The translations under genes were made by a program, and so were the position numbers. This document shows positions 6,829 to 16,153 of a stretch of DNA of 64,000 bases, piece by piece; the stretch's first letter is position 1, and each line of letters begins with the position of its first letter. The stretch is taken from assembly GCA_963803015.1 (NCBI GenBank), contig CAWDKV010000004.1, positions 186,001 to 250,000 on the forward strand. The letters run 5' to 3'. Origin of the DNA: Berkiella sp963803015. Its GTDB lineage: Bacteria > Pseudomonadota > Gammaproteobacteria > Berkiellales > Berkiellaceae. A model generated the notes under the pieces. It made no database searches. It was not told the origin of the DNA and was given only the letters and a program-made list of their open reading frames with translations.

Positions 6829-9117
6829 CTAATGGATGACAATTCTCGTAGGTAAAATTTTGGGCAACATCTTACTGTAGCGCCTTATTCCCCAGAAAGT
6901 AGCAACTCCTGAACCAAGCCAAATACTGACCCACAAACTGGATTGCCCCGGATGGAACTCAAAAGTAGCGCATTGATAATAAACAGTTGCAACAGCGTAA
7001 GCTAATCCGGTAGTCCAGCATACCGAAAACAAGGTCCAGCCTTTTTGTACTTCACGTACCATCGCGCTGGTGGCTGAAATGCAAGGGAAATATAAAAGCA
7101 CAAAGAGTAAATAAGCAAAGGCATTAGCCTGCCCATTAAAGCACTTTACCATTTGTCCAAAAGCGTGGGATTCTATCGCCGCTTCTGGCATCTTGGCAGC
7201 AACAGGATTTTGCCAAGCATGACCCAATCCTATCAAGTTTTCTGGAATGGTCCAGAGTGCTTGGGTTAATGAGCGTGTGAATGAAAACGGCACCTCTTCT
7301 TTCTTTTCCCCCCCACTCTCCGTTTGACCATATAAAGAATTCAAGGTACCAATAACCACTTCTTTTGCCATAATCCCTGTCAACAACCCAACCGCTGCTG
7401 GCCAGTTTTCTTCTTCAATCCCCATCGGCGCGAATGCGGGCACTACTTTTTGCCCTACCATCGCTAAAACAGAATGAGCCCGGTACTTTTCATCTTGTAA
7501 CCATCGCCCGTGCAGATCAATGTTGTTTAAAAGGCCTAGCACTAAACAAGTGGGTAAAATCAATTTGCCTGCATTCACAACAAAGCGGCGTAAACGGTGC
7601 CAAGCATGCATCATAAGAGATTGCCAATGCGGCAATTGATAATCTGGCATTTCAAGTAATAAAGGCGTTAACTCGCCTTTCAACAGGGTTTTTTTCAACA
7701 ATAACCCCGTTAACACAGCCATGCCTATCCCAATTAAATAAAGCAAAAAGATAATATTTTGTCCGCCCTCTGGGAAAAAAGCTGCCACAAATACAGTAAA
7801 AATGGCTAACCTTGCTCCGCAAGACATAAAAGGGCTCATCATGACAGTCAAAATTCGATCTCGTTTATTATCGAGTGTCCGCGCGCCCATGATAGCAGGA
7901 ACATTACAACCAAATCCTACAATCATAGGAACAAACGATTTTCCAGGTAAACCCAGCGCGCGCATAATTCTATCCATGACAAAAGCAGCACGCGCCATGT
8001 AACCACAATCTTCTAAAAAGGCAAGGGCAAAAAACATCGCTCCCAATACAGGAACAAAAGTTAAAACAGTGCACAAACCGTTTCCTAAGCCCGATACTAA
8101 AATAGCCATCAACCAAGGCGGTGCGGATAAATGCGCTAACCCTTGTGCCAGACCATGAACAAAAAAAGTCTGGGCAGACAATTCAAAAAAATCTTGGAAA
8201 GCGCCGCCCACATTAATGGCAAAGAAAAATAAGGCGTACATCACCCCTAAAAAAACCGGGAAACCTAAAAGGCGATGACAGACCAAACTATCTAACTGTT
8301 GAGTTAGCCTATCTTGTTTCTTCTGATTGCCACTATTCTTCTTTTTCACTTGAGCAACAAGTTTTTCAATAAATTGATAACGTGTACTTGCAATAATGAC
8401 ATCAGCAGGTTGCTGACACGCTTCTAAAATATGCTGCTGGGCTTGTGCGACACTGGCGGCGAGAGCCGGTTGAGAGACACCTTCACCTTCTAAAGCACGC
8501 ACCAATTGATAACGTGGCATGGGCTTTTCTTGGGTTTGTTCACTGATTTTCGCTAAAATTTCCAATTGCGACTCAATCACTGAAGGGTAAGTTATCTTTT
8601 GTTCCTGCCCTTTTATGACAGGTGACTTCGCAAGCACTGTCTTTAAATTTTCTATGCCGTGGTGTTGGCGTGCAATGAGAGGAACAACTGGCACCCCTAA
8701 AAGGGAAGACAGTGTCTCCACACAAAGGACATCCCCTTGTTCCTTGGCAATATCTATACGATTCAACGCAATAATAACGGGTAAATTCTGCTCTAAGCAT
8801 TGCAAGGTTAAATATAAATTACGTTCTAGATTAGCCGCATCGATGACGTTCAAAACAAAAGAAAAGGATTCTTTGCACAATGCTTCAGCTGTGAGCCGCT
8901 CATCTTCTGGGCCATGACCCAGCGTCGTTAAGGAATAACTACCCGGTAAGTCAACAAGGGTCATGTTTGAGCCATCAACACAAAAATAGCCTACTTTGCG
9001 CTCAACGGTGACACCCGCCCAATTACCAACAGACTGCCAAGTCCCGGTCAGAGCATTAAAGAGGGTGGTTTTACCACAATTAGGATTACCGACTAGAGCA
9101 ATTGTTGGATAGGACAT
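6829..9117 (-). CDS. feoB: Ferrous iron transport protein B
   Basis: Inner-membrane Fe(II) transporter with an N-terminal G-domain. G motifs are visible: GNPNCGKTT, the VTVERKVG switch, DLPGSYSL, and NRID in the G4 position. The membrane part contains the core GFGCNVPAIMGARTL block and several hydrophobic helices, and the C-terminal helices follow. The ATG at 9117 (MSYPTIALVGNP) is preferred over an upstream in-frame TTG because it matches family N-termini and falls 10 nt after the feoA stop, giving 762 residues. It forms an operon with feoA under a Fur box. It supplies ferrous iron under low-oxygen or intracellular conditions. No feoC is seen. Confidence 0.95.
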   Translation of the reverse strand: MSYPTIALVGNPNCGKTTLFNALTGTWQSVGNWAGVTVERKVGYFCVDGSNMTLVDLPGSYSLTTLGHGPEDERLTAEALCKESFSFVLNVIDAANLERNLYLTLQCLEQNLPVIIALNRIDIAKEQGDVLCVETLSSLLGVPVVPLIARQHHGIENLKTVLAKSPVIKGQEQKITYPSVIESQLEILAKISEQTQEKPMPRYQLVRALEGEGVSQPALAASVAQAQQHILEACQQPADVIIASTRYQFIEKLVAQVKKKNSGNQKKQDRLTQQLDSLVCHRLLGFPVFLGVMYALFFFAINVGGAFQDFFELSAQTFFVHGLAQGLAHLSAPPWLMAILVSGLGNGLCTVLTFVPVLGAMFFALAFLEDCGYMARAAFVMDRIMRALGLPGKSFVPMIVGFGCNVPAIMGARTLDNKRDRILTVMMSPFMSCGARLAIFTVFVAAFFPEGGQNIIFLLYLIGIGMAVLTGLLLKKTLLKGELTPLLLEMPDYQLPHWQSLMMHAWHRLRRFVVNAGKLILPTCLVLGLLNNIDLHGRWLQDEKYRAHSVLAMVGQKVVPAFAPMGIEEENWPAAVGLLTGIMAKEVVIGTLNSLYGQTESGGEKKEEVPFSFTRSLTQALWTIPENLIGLGHAWQNPVAAKMPEAAIESHAFGQMVKCFNGQANAFAYLLFVLLYFPCISATSAMVREVQKGWTLFSVCWTTGLAYAVATVYYQCATFEFHPGQSSLWVSIWLGSGVATFWGIRRYSKMLPKILPTRIVIH

Positions 9118-9127
9118 TTTGCGTAAC

Positions 9128-9355
9128 CTAGCATTCAACTTTGATTTGCTGACATTCTTTTTTACGCAAACTTAAGGTATATCCGCGTAATCTAATCTGA
9201 AGCGGATCCCCCAAGGGTGCCGCTCTCACCACTTCCAAAGTAACCCCTGGTATCAGCCCCATCGCGAGTAATTTTTGTCGAATAGGCAGCGCTGAGGGTT
9301 GAAATTCAACCACCCGAACCAGCTGGCCAATAGGGACCGCATCCAAAGTTAACAC
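9128..9355 (-). CDS. feoA: Ferrous iron transport protein A
   Basis: A small SH3-like cytosolic partner of FeoB, 75 residues. The typical elements are present: LPIRQKLLAMGLIPG (the xxRLxxMGxxPG signature), VVRAAPLGDPLQIRLRGYTLSLRKKE, and the terminal strand. It is first in the feoAB operon. The start codon lies 45 bp from a near-perfect Fur site, and a TATGCAATAT -10-like sequence lies between the two. Confidence 0.93.
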   Translation of the reverse strand: MLTLDAVPIGQLVRVVEFQPSALPIRQKLLAMGLIPGVTLEVVRAAPLGDPLQIRLRGYTLSLRKKECQQIKVEC

Positions 9356-9399
9356 TGAGTTACCTACCTAAAAGAAGGGGATATTGCATAGACAATAGT

Positions 9400-9418
9400 A
9401 ATGATAATTATTATCATT
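9400..9418. promoter_or_regulatory. Fur box upstream of feoAB
   Basis: The 19-bp palindrome AATGATAATTATTATCATT closely matches the Fur consensus GATAATGATAATCATTATC, especially its inner NATA/TAT core. It lies about 45 bp upstream of feoA, so ferric-uptake-regulator repression of the operon when iron is plentiful is the expected control. Confidence 0.85.
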
Positions 9419-9550
9419 AACAAGCCTTCATGCGTATTTTATTCTTGTTTAGGTGACAAAGATACTATAAAGAAGAGGTGGATACAAAGAAGAAAAATGG
9501 AAAATAAAAAGAAAAGAGGCCTTGAGTCATCTTCCAAGAAGGACGATGGT

Positions 9551-9754
9551 TCACGAAGGCTCTTTCGTAAACCATCTCACATAATTCTGCCAAATCCCCG
9601 GCATGGGCTTTGGGGTGTAATCCGTTGTATACATTGGATCATCATCATACTCATCATCATGGCGCTCGATTTGATTCTCTTCGCAATATTGGCAGTCAGA
9701 CCAAAAAGCACCACCAACTACTTCCTTAAATTCGTCACTTTGTAGATATCGCAT
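9551..9754 (-). CDS. Small peptide with double-glycine leader
   Basis: A 67-residue peptide. Residues 1-15 end in LQSDEFKEVVGG, matching the double-glycine leader pattern L-S-x2-E-L-x2-[IV]-x-GG of peptides cut and exported by C39-peptidase ABC transporters. The remaining ~52 residues begin AFWSDCQYC, are acidic (HDDEYDDD) and end in an aromatic stretch (GIWQNYVRWF). An excellent ribosome site, AAGGAG, sits 7 nt before the ATG, which favours this strand over the overlapping plus-strand frame. No transporter or immunity gene is adjacent. It could be a microcin-like or signalling peptide; it could also be an unrelated small protein with a chance GG. Confidence 0.55.
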   Translation of the reverse strand: MRYLQSDEFKEVVGGAFWSDCQYCEENQIERHDDEYDDDPMYTTDYTPKPMPGIWQNYVRWFTKEPS

Positions 9755-9898
9755 AACGCTACTCCTTAACCCTATGAATACTTTCAGCCTGGGAACAGCT
9801 TCAGCCTCTTACTCAGTGAGTAAGTATTGCTTCGTCATATACAATAGTACATATTCTTTAAGAAGGTAACCGGAAAGCTGAACGCTCGTCCAGTTTTT

Positions 9899-10996
9899 TT
9901 ATCCTAAATGCGGTTTGGCAAGATAATCGGTAGATTGCATTTCGGTTAATCTACTAAGTGTGCGTTGAAACGCTATTTTATAACGGGTCCCATGATAAAG
10001 TTCATCCAATGACACTTGAGCAGAAAGAATCAGCGTGACATGTCTGTCATAAAACTCATCGACTAATCCTATAAATCTTCTCGCATGATTTTCTGCCTCA
10101 TTGCCCATCCTTTTCACATCACTTAACAAAACAATATGAAAAGATCGGGCAATTTCAATGTAATCTTGCACACTTCGCGCTGTGGTACAAAGTGATTCAA
10201 AAGAAAACCAAACAATACCCTCCCCACATTTCACAGTAGGAATAGAGCGATTCATGATAATCAATACCTTTTGTTCAATGCCTGGCTCATCTGATAGATA
10301 GTCAAAGGCTTCTGCCATCTGCAAAGCAGATTGGGGCGTGAGAGGATAATGGTATAACTTATGCTGGTGCAAGAATTGCATACGATAATCTTCTGCATGA
10401 TTCAGTGCCAATACCGAAGTAAATTGTTGAATTAAGGTAATAGCCGGTAAGAATTTATCTCGCTGCAAACCATTTAAATAAAGCTGTTCTGGCTCTGCAT
10501 TAGAGGTCACAATTAACGTTACCCCTTGCCAAAATAAATGTTTAAAAAGCGCAGCCAAAATCATCGCATCACCAATATCTTCAACATAAAATTCATCAAA
10601 ACAAAGCACATCCATGCTTTTAGCAAAATCAGCTGCCACTTCCTTTAATGGATCTGGCATTCCTTTTTTAAGTTGTAAAGCATGATGCACATGTTGCATA
10701 AAATGATGAAAATGAAAGCGTTTTTTTTCGGCAAAGGGTAAGGCGTGATAAAACATATCCATCAAAAACGTTTTGCCTCGACCAACACCTCCCCACAGAT
10801 AGATCCCTTTTACGCCAGGGCAAGCCACTCCCAACCTGCGGTAAAGTTGTTTTTTCAATTGAAAAGCAAAGCGTTTTTGCCGAAGTAATGATTGAAACAC
10901 TTGGTCTAAAGCTAAAATGATAGCTTGCTGAGAAGGATTCGCCTTTATTTTTCCTGCCTGCACAGACTCTTGGTAAATAGCAAGAAGAGTATTCAT
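9899..10996 (-). CDS. zapE: Cell division protein ZapE (AFG1-like ATPase)
   Basis: An AAA+-type P-loop ATPase of the AFG1/ZapE family that acts at the division ring in E. coli. Visible motifs are Walker A GGVGRGKT (about residues 69-76), the FHFHHFMQHVH segment typical of the family, Walker B LCFDEF followed by YVEDIGDAMIL, and a conserved C-terminal RRFIGLVDEFYDRHV block. Its 365 residues fit the family. The start overlaps the end of the upstream hydrolase gene by 4 nt, implying translational coupling. Confidence 0.92.
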   Translation of the reverse strand: MNTLLAIYQESVQAGKIKANPSQQAIILALDQVFQSLLRQKRFAFQLKKQLYRRLGVACPGVKGIYLWGGVGRGKTFLMDMFYHALPFAEKKRFHFHHFMQHVHHALQLKKGMPDPLKEVAADFAKSMDVLCFDEFYVEDIGDAMILAALFKHLFWQGVTLIVTSNAEPEQLYLNGLQRDKFLPAITLIQQFTSVLALNHAEDYRMQFLHQHKLYHYPLTPQSALQMAEAFDYLSDEPGIEQKVLIIMNRSIPTVKCGEGIVWFSFESLCTTARSVQDYIEIARSFHIVLLSDVKRMGNEAENHARRFIGLVDEFYDRHVTLILSAQVSLDELYHGTRYKIAFQRTLSRLTEMQSTDYLAKPHLG

Positions 10997-11646
10997 GGGT
11001 GATTGACTAATAAATTTTCGATCAAAGTTCTTAATACGATTAATTGCCCATGAAAAAAATGCGAGGCATCTACTTTATATAAACTAATATTGGGCTGTAA
11101 GGTGCTTTGTGCGGCAACGGCTGCATAAACCGCGGGGGGGGGAACAACCTCGTCTTTATCACCCTGAATGACTATCCAAGGACAGTCAATCTTTCCTAGT
11201 TCCTGATATGGTTGATGGTGAACAGCTGGCGCAATGGTAAATAACTGCTGGCAAGCAATCATACTTGCGCCTTTAGCAGCAATATAAGATCCAAAAGAAA
11301 AGCCTGCAAGCCAAATACGAGCCTCGGGCAACACACTTTTCACCCACTGCCAAACCGCCAATAAATCGTCTACTTCACCGCGTGAATTATCAAAGGTGCC
11401 AGCGCTTTGACCCACACCGCGAAAATTAAAGCGCACTGCATGTAGCCCTTTATTGTGAAAAGCACGTGAGATGGTGTGTACAACTTTGTTAGTCATTGCG
11501 CCACCATGTTGTGGGTGAGGATGGCAAATTATCCCCACATCCGATGTTGCATTTTTGGCTGGCAAAACTAATAACTCTAAGGGGCCAGCTGGCCCCTCGA
11601 TCAGAAATGGGAGTTCTGCATTGGGAAATTGTGTTGGATTAGACAT
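10993..11646 (-). CDS. Alpha/beta hydrolase
   Basis: A 217-residue cytosolic alpha/beta hydrolase of the small 'dienelactone hydrolase-like' type common in proteobacteria. The nucleophile elbow is GFSFGSY, the acid is in GDKDEVVPP, and the histidine is in ASHFFHG; the early CHPHPQHGG and FNFRGVGQS stretches form the oxyanion region. The substrate is unknown. It sits between murA and zapE on the same strand and overlaps zapE by 4 nt. Confidence 0.85.
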   Translation of the reverse strand: MSNPTQFPNAELPFLIEGPAGPLELLVLPAKNATSDVGIICHPHPQHGGAMTNKVVHTISRAFHNKGLHAVRFNFRGVGQSAGTFDNSRGEVDDLLAVWQWVKSVLPEARIWLAGFSFGSYIAAKGASMIACQQLFTIAPAVHHQPYQELGKIDCPWIVIQGDKDEVVPPPAVYAAVAAQSTLQPNISLYKVDASHFFHGQLIVLRTLIENLLVNHP

Positions 11647-11652
11647 GAAAAA

Positions 11653-12915
11653 TTAGGCAGAAACGCGTTTAATATTGGCCCCAAGTTGCGCTAACTTTTC
11701 TTCAATACATTCATAGCCTCTGTCGATATGATAAATCCTATCTACACAAGTTGTACCATTCGCCACTAGACCTGCTAAAACCAAACTGGCAGAAGCACGT
11801 AGATCTGTTGCCATCACCGGCGCCCCGGTTAATTGCTCCACCCCTTCAATATGCGCAACATTGCCATGCAATTGAATATTGGCACCCATCCGTCTTAATT
11901 CATGGGCATGCATAAATCGATTTTCAAATACGGTTTCGATTAAACTGCCCTTGCCTTCTGCAATACAATTTAAAGCCATAAATTGTGCTTGCATATCGGT
12001 TGGAAAGCCAGGATAAGGAGAGGTGCAGACATCGACAGCTTTAGGACGTCTCCCTTGCATATCAAGCGAGATCCAATCTTGCCCCACATCAATTAATGCG
12101 CCTGCTTCTTCTAATTTTTGCAGAACTGATTCTAAGATAGTGCTACTCGTTGCTTTAGTCGTAATTTTGCCACCGGTCATGGCTGCTGCCACCAAATAAG
12201 TCCCGGTCTCTACTCTGTCAGGACAAACCGTATAAGTGCCACCAGATAAGTTTTTGACACCTTCAATGGTAATAGTTTTTGTGCCATGACCTGAAATATT
12301 CGCACCCAAAGTATTCAAGAAATTAGCAAGATCTTGCACTTCTGGTTCACACGCTGCATTTTCTATGGTCGTTGTCCCTTCAGCCAAAACAGCTGCCATC
12401 ATTAAATTTTCGGTGCCAGTGACAGAAACCACTTCAAAAGTTAAATTGGCGCCTTTTAAACGCCCTTTTACTTCGGCTTGGATATATCCCCCTTCAATCA
12501 CGATATCCGCGCCCATTTTGCGCAAGCCTTCAACATGAAAATCGACAGGCCTTGGCCCAATGGCACAGCCGCCTGGCAGAGAGACTTTCGCTTGATGAAA
12601 CTTGGTTAGTAATGGTCCCAAAACCAAAATTGAAGCGCGCATGGTACGCACGAGATCATAGGGTGCCAAAAAATTATTCACTTCTGATGCATCGACTTCA
12701 ATTATCAACCCTTGGGAAATGGTAAAATTGACGCCCATTTGCCCCAAAAGTTTCATCATTGTTGTCACATCATTTAAGTGCGGTACATTTTTGACCATGA
12801 CAGGAGAATCTGCTAATAAACAGCCAGCTAAAATAGGTAATACGCTATTTTTAGCCCCTGAGATTCTTACCTCACCGTGTAAAGGGTTGCCCCCAGTTAT
12901 TAAGTGTTTGTCCAT
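11653..12915 (-). CDS. murA: UDP-N-acetylglucosamine 1-carboxyvinyltransferase
   Basis: Transfers enolpyruvate from PEP to UDP-GlcNAc, the first committed step of peptidoglycan synthesis. The active-site cysteine is in SLPGGCAIGPRPVDFH; SGAKNSVLPILA near the N-terminus and PTDMQAQFMAL are further signatures. I chose the ATG at 12915 (MDKHLITGG) because it gives the usual 420 residues and sits 5 nt after the ibaG stop; an upstream in-frame start would overlap ibaG. The ibaG-murA pairing is conserved in gammaproteobacteria. Confidence 0.96.
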   Translation of the reverse strand: MDKHLITGGNPLHGEVRISGAKNSVLPILAGCLLADSPVMVKNVPHLNDVTTMMKLLGQMGVNFTISQGLIIEVDASEVNNFLAPYDLVRTMRASILVLGPLLTKFHQAKVSLPGGCAIGPRPVDFHVEGLRKMGADIVIEGGYIQAEVKGRLKGANLTFEVVSVTGTENLMMAAVLAEGTTTIENAACEPEVQDLANFLNTLGANISGHGTKTITIEGVKNLSGGTYTVCPDRVETGTYLVAAAMTGGKITTKATSSTILESVLQKLEEAGALIDVGQDWISLDMQGRRPKAVDVCTSPYPGFPTDMQAQFMALNCIAEGKGSLIETVFENRFMHAHELRRMGANIQLHGNVAHIEGVEQLTGAPVMATDLRASASLVLAGLVANGTTCVDRIYHIDRGYECIEEKLAQLGANIKRVSA

Positions 12916-12920
12916 TGTAA

Positions 12921-13163
12921 TTATGTATTTTCTTTTTTCCATTCATCTGGCGTTCGTGCTTTAATTGATAAAGCATGGATCTTGCCATTGTTAATATTAT
13001 CGCCCAGTGTTTTATACACTTCGCGTTGTCTGGCCAAAGCGCCTTTTCCTGTAAAGCATTCTGCAATGACAATGGCTTCAAAATGCCTGCCATCCCCACT
13101 CACTGAAACAGTTGAGTCTGGCAAGTTACTTTCTATTAACTGTTTGATCTCATCTGTATCCAT
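12921..13163 (-). CDS. ibaG: BolA-family protein IbaG
   Basis: A short BolA-like protein of 80 residues, which typically partners a monothiol glutaredoxin in iron-sulfur or acid-stress functions. The helix-turn-helix-like core (MDTDEIKQLIESNLPDSTV), the GDGRHFEAIVIAECFTGK loop with conserved His and Cys, and the RQREVYKTLG helix are visible. It lies directly upstream of murA as in E. coli, but is separated from mlaB by an inserted membrane-protein gene. Confidence 0.92.
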   Translation of the reverse strand: MDTDEIKQLIESNLPDSTVSVSGDGRHFEAIVIAECFTGKGALARQREVYKTLGDNINNGKIHALSIKARTPDEWKKENT

Positions 13164-13280
13164 TAATCAATGCACCTTAGAAAAAAGTCTTGGCATAAAA
13201 GGCGATATCATAACCGAGTTGAGGGCGTAAATCGACGCTTTGACTAGATTAATCCAGATAGCCGCTCTAAATGAGTTATT

Positions 13281-15047
13281 TTACTCATCCCAATAAGAAA
13301 TTTGTTGCAGGCAAATGTCTTGTTGCAGCATTGTCTTATCAACCTTATAGGTTTTAAAAGAAAATTTTTGTTGGGGGTTAGAATTTAGGCTAAAAGCCGC
13401 TGGGCACTGCTGAATCAGTTGCGTTAAAAGGGCAGATGCCACGCCATGCGCAATATCTTCACTCACTGTAAAAACATAGTCTGGCTGCTTGCGCCGCAAC
13501 TCCTCAGCAAGTGCCGCAATATCATATGGCGAGTAAGCCAAATAATCAGGTGAAGTTAATTGCGTGTGCTTGTAAAATAAGCCATAGAGATAACGTGACG
13601 GGACCCACAAACATAATTCTGGATGGGTGTAAATGTCATCATAAATTCTTTGCGCATCCTGCGCAAAATAACGCTCTAAACTTTGTCTGCCTCCCGCATA
13701 TAAACTGACGGTATTCCTTTCCCGTTCATATACGGCGCAAGCAAATGCGAGACAACCTATACCAATACTCAACAAAATTGGCCCTCGCCCAGCCCAACTT
13801 TTCTTTAACAAAAACTGCCAAGGCAAACGATGCGTTTTAGGAAAAGCATAACCACTTGCCACAATAATAAAAAAAGCCATCGCGATAAGATGCTGCCCCA
13901 AGCGCAACTGATAAGCGCCAAAAACAAACCAACAAAACAAACTGGGAACCATAAACAGCAAGACAACTAAGCGTAAAGTGCGCTCTTTGTAGCAAGCAAC
14001 GCCCGCCCCTATAAATAATAATAATAAGGCAGGTTGATCTATGAAGTACTTTTTAATTGAAAAAATGAGCTGTGATAATAAATCTCTATTACCGGAGGAT
14101 AACCAAATCACCCCCGAATTATGATGAAATTCTCTCCCCTCCCCCATCAACCACATTGCTCCACCGACAAAAGACAAAAGTGCTAAACTATAAAATTTTT
14201 GACGCCCTAATAACAAAGGCAAACTAAACATCGCCCACAATAACCCTGGCTGCTTACTTAAAAAAGCAGTAAAAGCAGCAATGACGGCAAAAAAAGCTAA
14301 GGAATAAGATGAAAAGGGCGGTTTCTTCTGTATGCTTAGCCATAATAAAGCCAATGATACTATTAGAGCACTACTCATCAACGGATCAGCGTAGCCATCA
14401 TTGAAAAATTGCTCTAAACCAACCCCTGCCAAAACATAAGCTAGAAGCAACAAGTATGCTCCAAAATAAAGCCCTGTCTTTTTTCTTGATGACATGGCAA
14501 TTGCGGTTAACATAGACCAAGGAAAAATAATTAAGCTGCCTTTTACGGGTAATTGTAAATCAATATCACCCACGAGGTGATAACAAAAGGCCAGTAGCTT
14601 CGGTAACAATTGCGGATAAGGTGCCCCTGTATGTGAGAAATCAATGGCTTCTTGAAAATAATGCTGAAGCGCCCAAAAATTCCAGCTATAAATTTCATCT
14701 CCCCGATCAAAAGCATGCGTGCCTAATTTTATAAAATAAGGTAGCAAAATAATCAGATGAAAAAGATAAAGGATAGCCTCTTGTTTGGTCCAAAAAAGAG
14801 CGCATTTTCGGAGTGAAAAGATTCTTATCATCGCGACGAGCGACAAAACAAGGGCCGAGCTGTCGACCACAGTTGTGGTAAAAATACCATAATGCTCTAA
14901 TAAAGTACTTAAGATAAAAATCACAAAAGCACTTAAAATAGGGATAGCAAAAGCTGTTTTAGGAGAATAAATTAATCTAGGAAACAAAGCTAAGGCAGGA
15001 AAGCTATATACACCTAGCCAAATTAGCAAGCAATAAAGCAAATACAT
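13281..15047 (-). CDS. Polytopic membrane protein, glycosyltransferase-39-like
   Basis: A 588-residue inner-membrane protein with roughly ten or more hydrophobic segments across residues 1-430 and a soluble C-terminal domain. The first large periplasmic loop carries an acidic motif, DRGDEIYSWNFWALQHYF, in the place where dolichol- or polyprenyl-phosphate sugar transferases (GT39/PMT-like) have their catalytic Asp/Glu. That suggests a lipid-linked glycosyltransferase, but no strong family signature is seen. It interrupts the usual mlaB-ibaG junction, with 104 bp upstream and 117 bp downstream. The ATG has a weak ribosome site. The substrate is unknown. Confidence 0.55.
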   Translation of the reverse strand: MYLLYCLLIWLGVYSFPALALFPRLIYSPKTAFAIPILSAFVIFILSTLLEHYGIFTTTVVDSSALVLSLVAMIRIFSLRKCALFWTKQEAILYLFHLIILLPYFIKLGTHAFDRGDEIYSWNFWALQHYFQEAIDFSHTGAPYPQLLPKLLAFCYHLVGDIDLQLPVKGSLIIFPWSMLTAIAMSSRKKTGLYFGAYLLLLAYVLAGVGLEQFFNDGYADPLMSSALIVSLALLWLSIQKKPPFSSYSLAFFAVIAAFTAFLSKQPGLLWAMFSLPLLLGRQKFYSLALLSFVGGAMWLMGEGREFHHNSGVIWLSSGNRDLLSQLIFSIKKYFIDQPALLLLFIGAGVACYKERTLRLVVLLFMVPSLFCWFVFGAYQLRLGQHLIAMAFFIIVASGYAFPKTHRLPWQFLLKKSWAGRGPILLSIGIGCLAFACAVYERERNTVSLYAGGRQSLERYFAQDAQRIYDDIYTHPELCLWVPSRYLYGLFYKHTQLTSPDYLAYSPYDIAALAEELRRKQPDYVFTVSEDIAHGVASALLTQLIQQCPAAFSLNSNPQQKFSFKTYKVDKTMLQQDICLQQISYWDE

Positions 15048-15151
15048 CAGGCAAAATTCCGCATCAATTATTATTGTTCAGTTTGGCGAGTATGCCAGAA
15101 TATGGTGCAATATCGAAGGAAAGATCAGAGAGGCCAAGATTTTTTCATTAT

Positions 15152-15463
15152 CTATGTTGATTTTAGATCCTGCATATCCTCTTCTAGCGGTAATAAATTA
15201 TTCAAACCACTCACTCGCCCCAATGCATACATCAGTTTAGGGAGATGAATAAAAAGCAATTGCGTCTGTTTCTTTTTCGCTTCGCGCAGGAGGGCAGTTA
15301 AAAATGCAAGACTTGCGCTATCACATCTTTCCACATTCGCAAGATTCACATAGATCTTGCCTTGCTGTGGGACCAAGGCTTTACTTTTTTCCAGCATCCC
15401 TTGCACCGTGCTTTGGGTTAAAGGACCAGAAATAATCAATTCATTATTTTGAAAGGTCACCAT
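15152..15463 (-). CDS. mlaB: MlaB, STAS-domain subunit of the Mla transporter
   Basis: A cytosolic STAS-domain protein, 103 residues, that supports the MlaFE ABC transporter in retrograde phospholipid transport. Visible features are the GPLTQSTVQGMLEK start of the fold and VNLANVERCDSASLAFLTALLREA, where STAS domains carry the DSxG/SL loop. It is last in the mlaFEDCB operon and starts almost directly on the mlaC stop codon. Confidence 0.85.
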   Translation of the reverse strand: MVTFQNNELIISGPLTQSTVQGMLEKSKALVPQQGKIYVNLANVERCDSASLAFLTALLREAKKKQTQLLFIHLPKLMYALGRVSGLNNLLPLEEDMQDLKST

Positions 15464-15464
15464 T

Positions 15465-16085
15465 TTAAGAAAGCGGCTTACGATTGTGTTCTTGCAAACG
15501 ATTGGTCAAGGCCCCTAAACCAGATTGTTGCACTTCTTGGGCAAATTGGGATTGAAATCCTTTTAACAAACTCACCCCTTCGATGCTAATATCGTAGACT
15601 TTCCAACTATCTCCTTTATCAACAAGGCGGTAGGTGACTTGAATGGGCTCTTTTCCAGGCTCTATAATCTGACTCGCTATTTGTACACGTTTTTTCCCAG
15701 CGATATCGCCTTTAAGTGGGGCATATTCAATCTCTTGATTGTTATAAGCTCTGAGTGTGACAGAGTATGTACGAATTAATAAAATCTTAAATTCATTAGA
15801 AAAACGCTTGCGTTCGGCTTCGCTCGCATGCTGCCATGCATTGCGCCCAATCACCCATTGTGACATGGTTTGCCAATCAATATAGGGTACAATGATATGC
15901 TCAACAATGGTGTAAATATAATCCGGATTTCTTTTAAGTTTGACATCTTCTCTTTTTAAAGTAGTGATCATTTCTTGCGTTAAACGATGCAATAACGCAT
16001 CTGGTGGCTCTTTTGCCATAGCCAGGGGTACTTGGGTAAAAGAGAAAATTAAAAAGAAAAGAAAAGCCAAACCCAATGCGCGCAT
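15465..16085 (-). CDS. mlaC: MlaC, periplasmic phospholipid-binding protein
   Basis: A periplasmic shuttle carrying phospholipids between the outer-membrane MlaA complex and MlaFEDB. Its 206 residues start with a signal peptide (FLFFLIFSFTQVPLAMA). Family blocks follow: the IVPYIDWQTMSQWVIGRNAWQ region, FKILLIRTYSVTLRAYNNQEIEY, and YDISIEGVSLLKGFQSQF near the end. It has the conserved position between mlaD and mlaB. Confidence 0.93.
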   Translation of the reverse strand: MRALGLAFLFFLIFSFTQVPLAMAKEPPDALLHRLTQEMITTLKREDVKLKRNPDYIYTIVEHIIVPYIDWQTMSQWVIGRNAWQHASEAERKRFSNEFKILLIRTYSVTLRAYNNQEIEYAPLKGDIAGKKRVQIASQIIEPGKEPIQVTYRLVDKGDSWKVYDISIEGVSLLKGFQSQFAQEVQQSGLGALTNRLQEHNRKPLS

Positions 16086-16153
16086 AATACTTCCCTATTA
16101 TTATTGCCAGTTTCTTGTTTAATTATTTCATAAGACTATTTCTTAATTGTAGT

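Noticed and set aside
9401..9745. Plus-strand frame with a hydrophobic segment overlapping the double-glycine peptide
   Set aside because: It begins inside the Fur box and has no good ribosome site, whereas the opposite strand has AAGGAG at ideal spacing and a recognisable leader.
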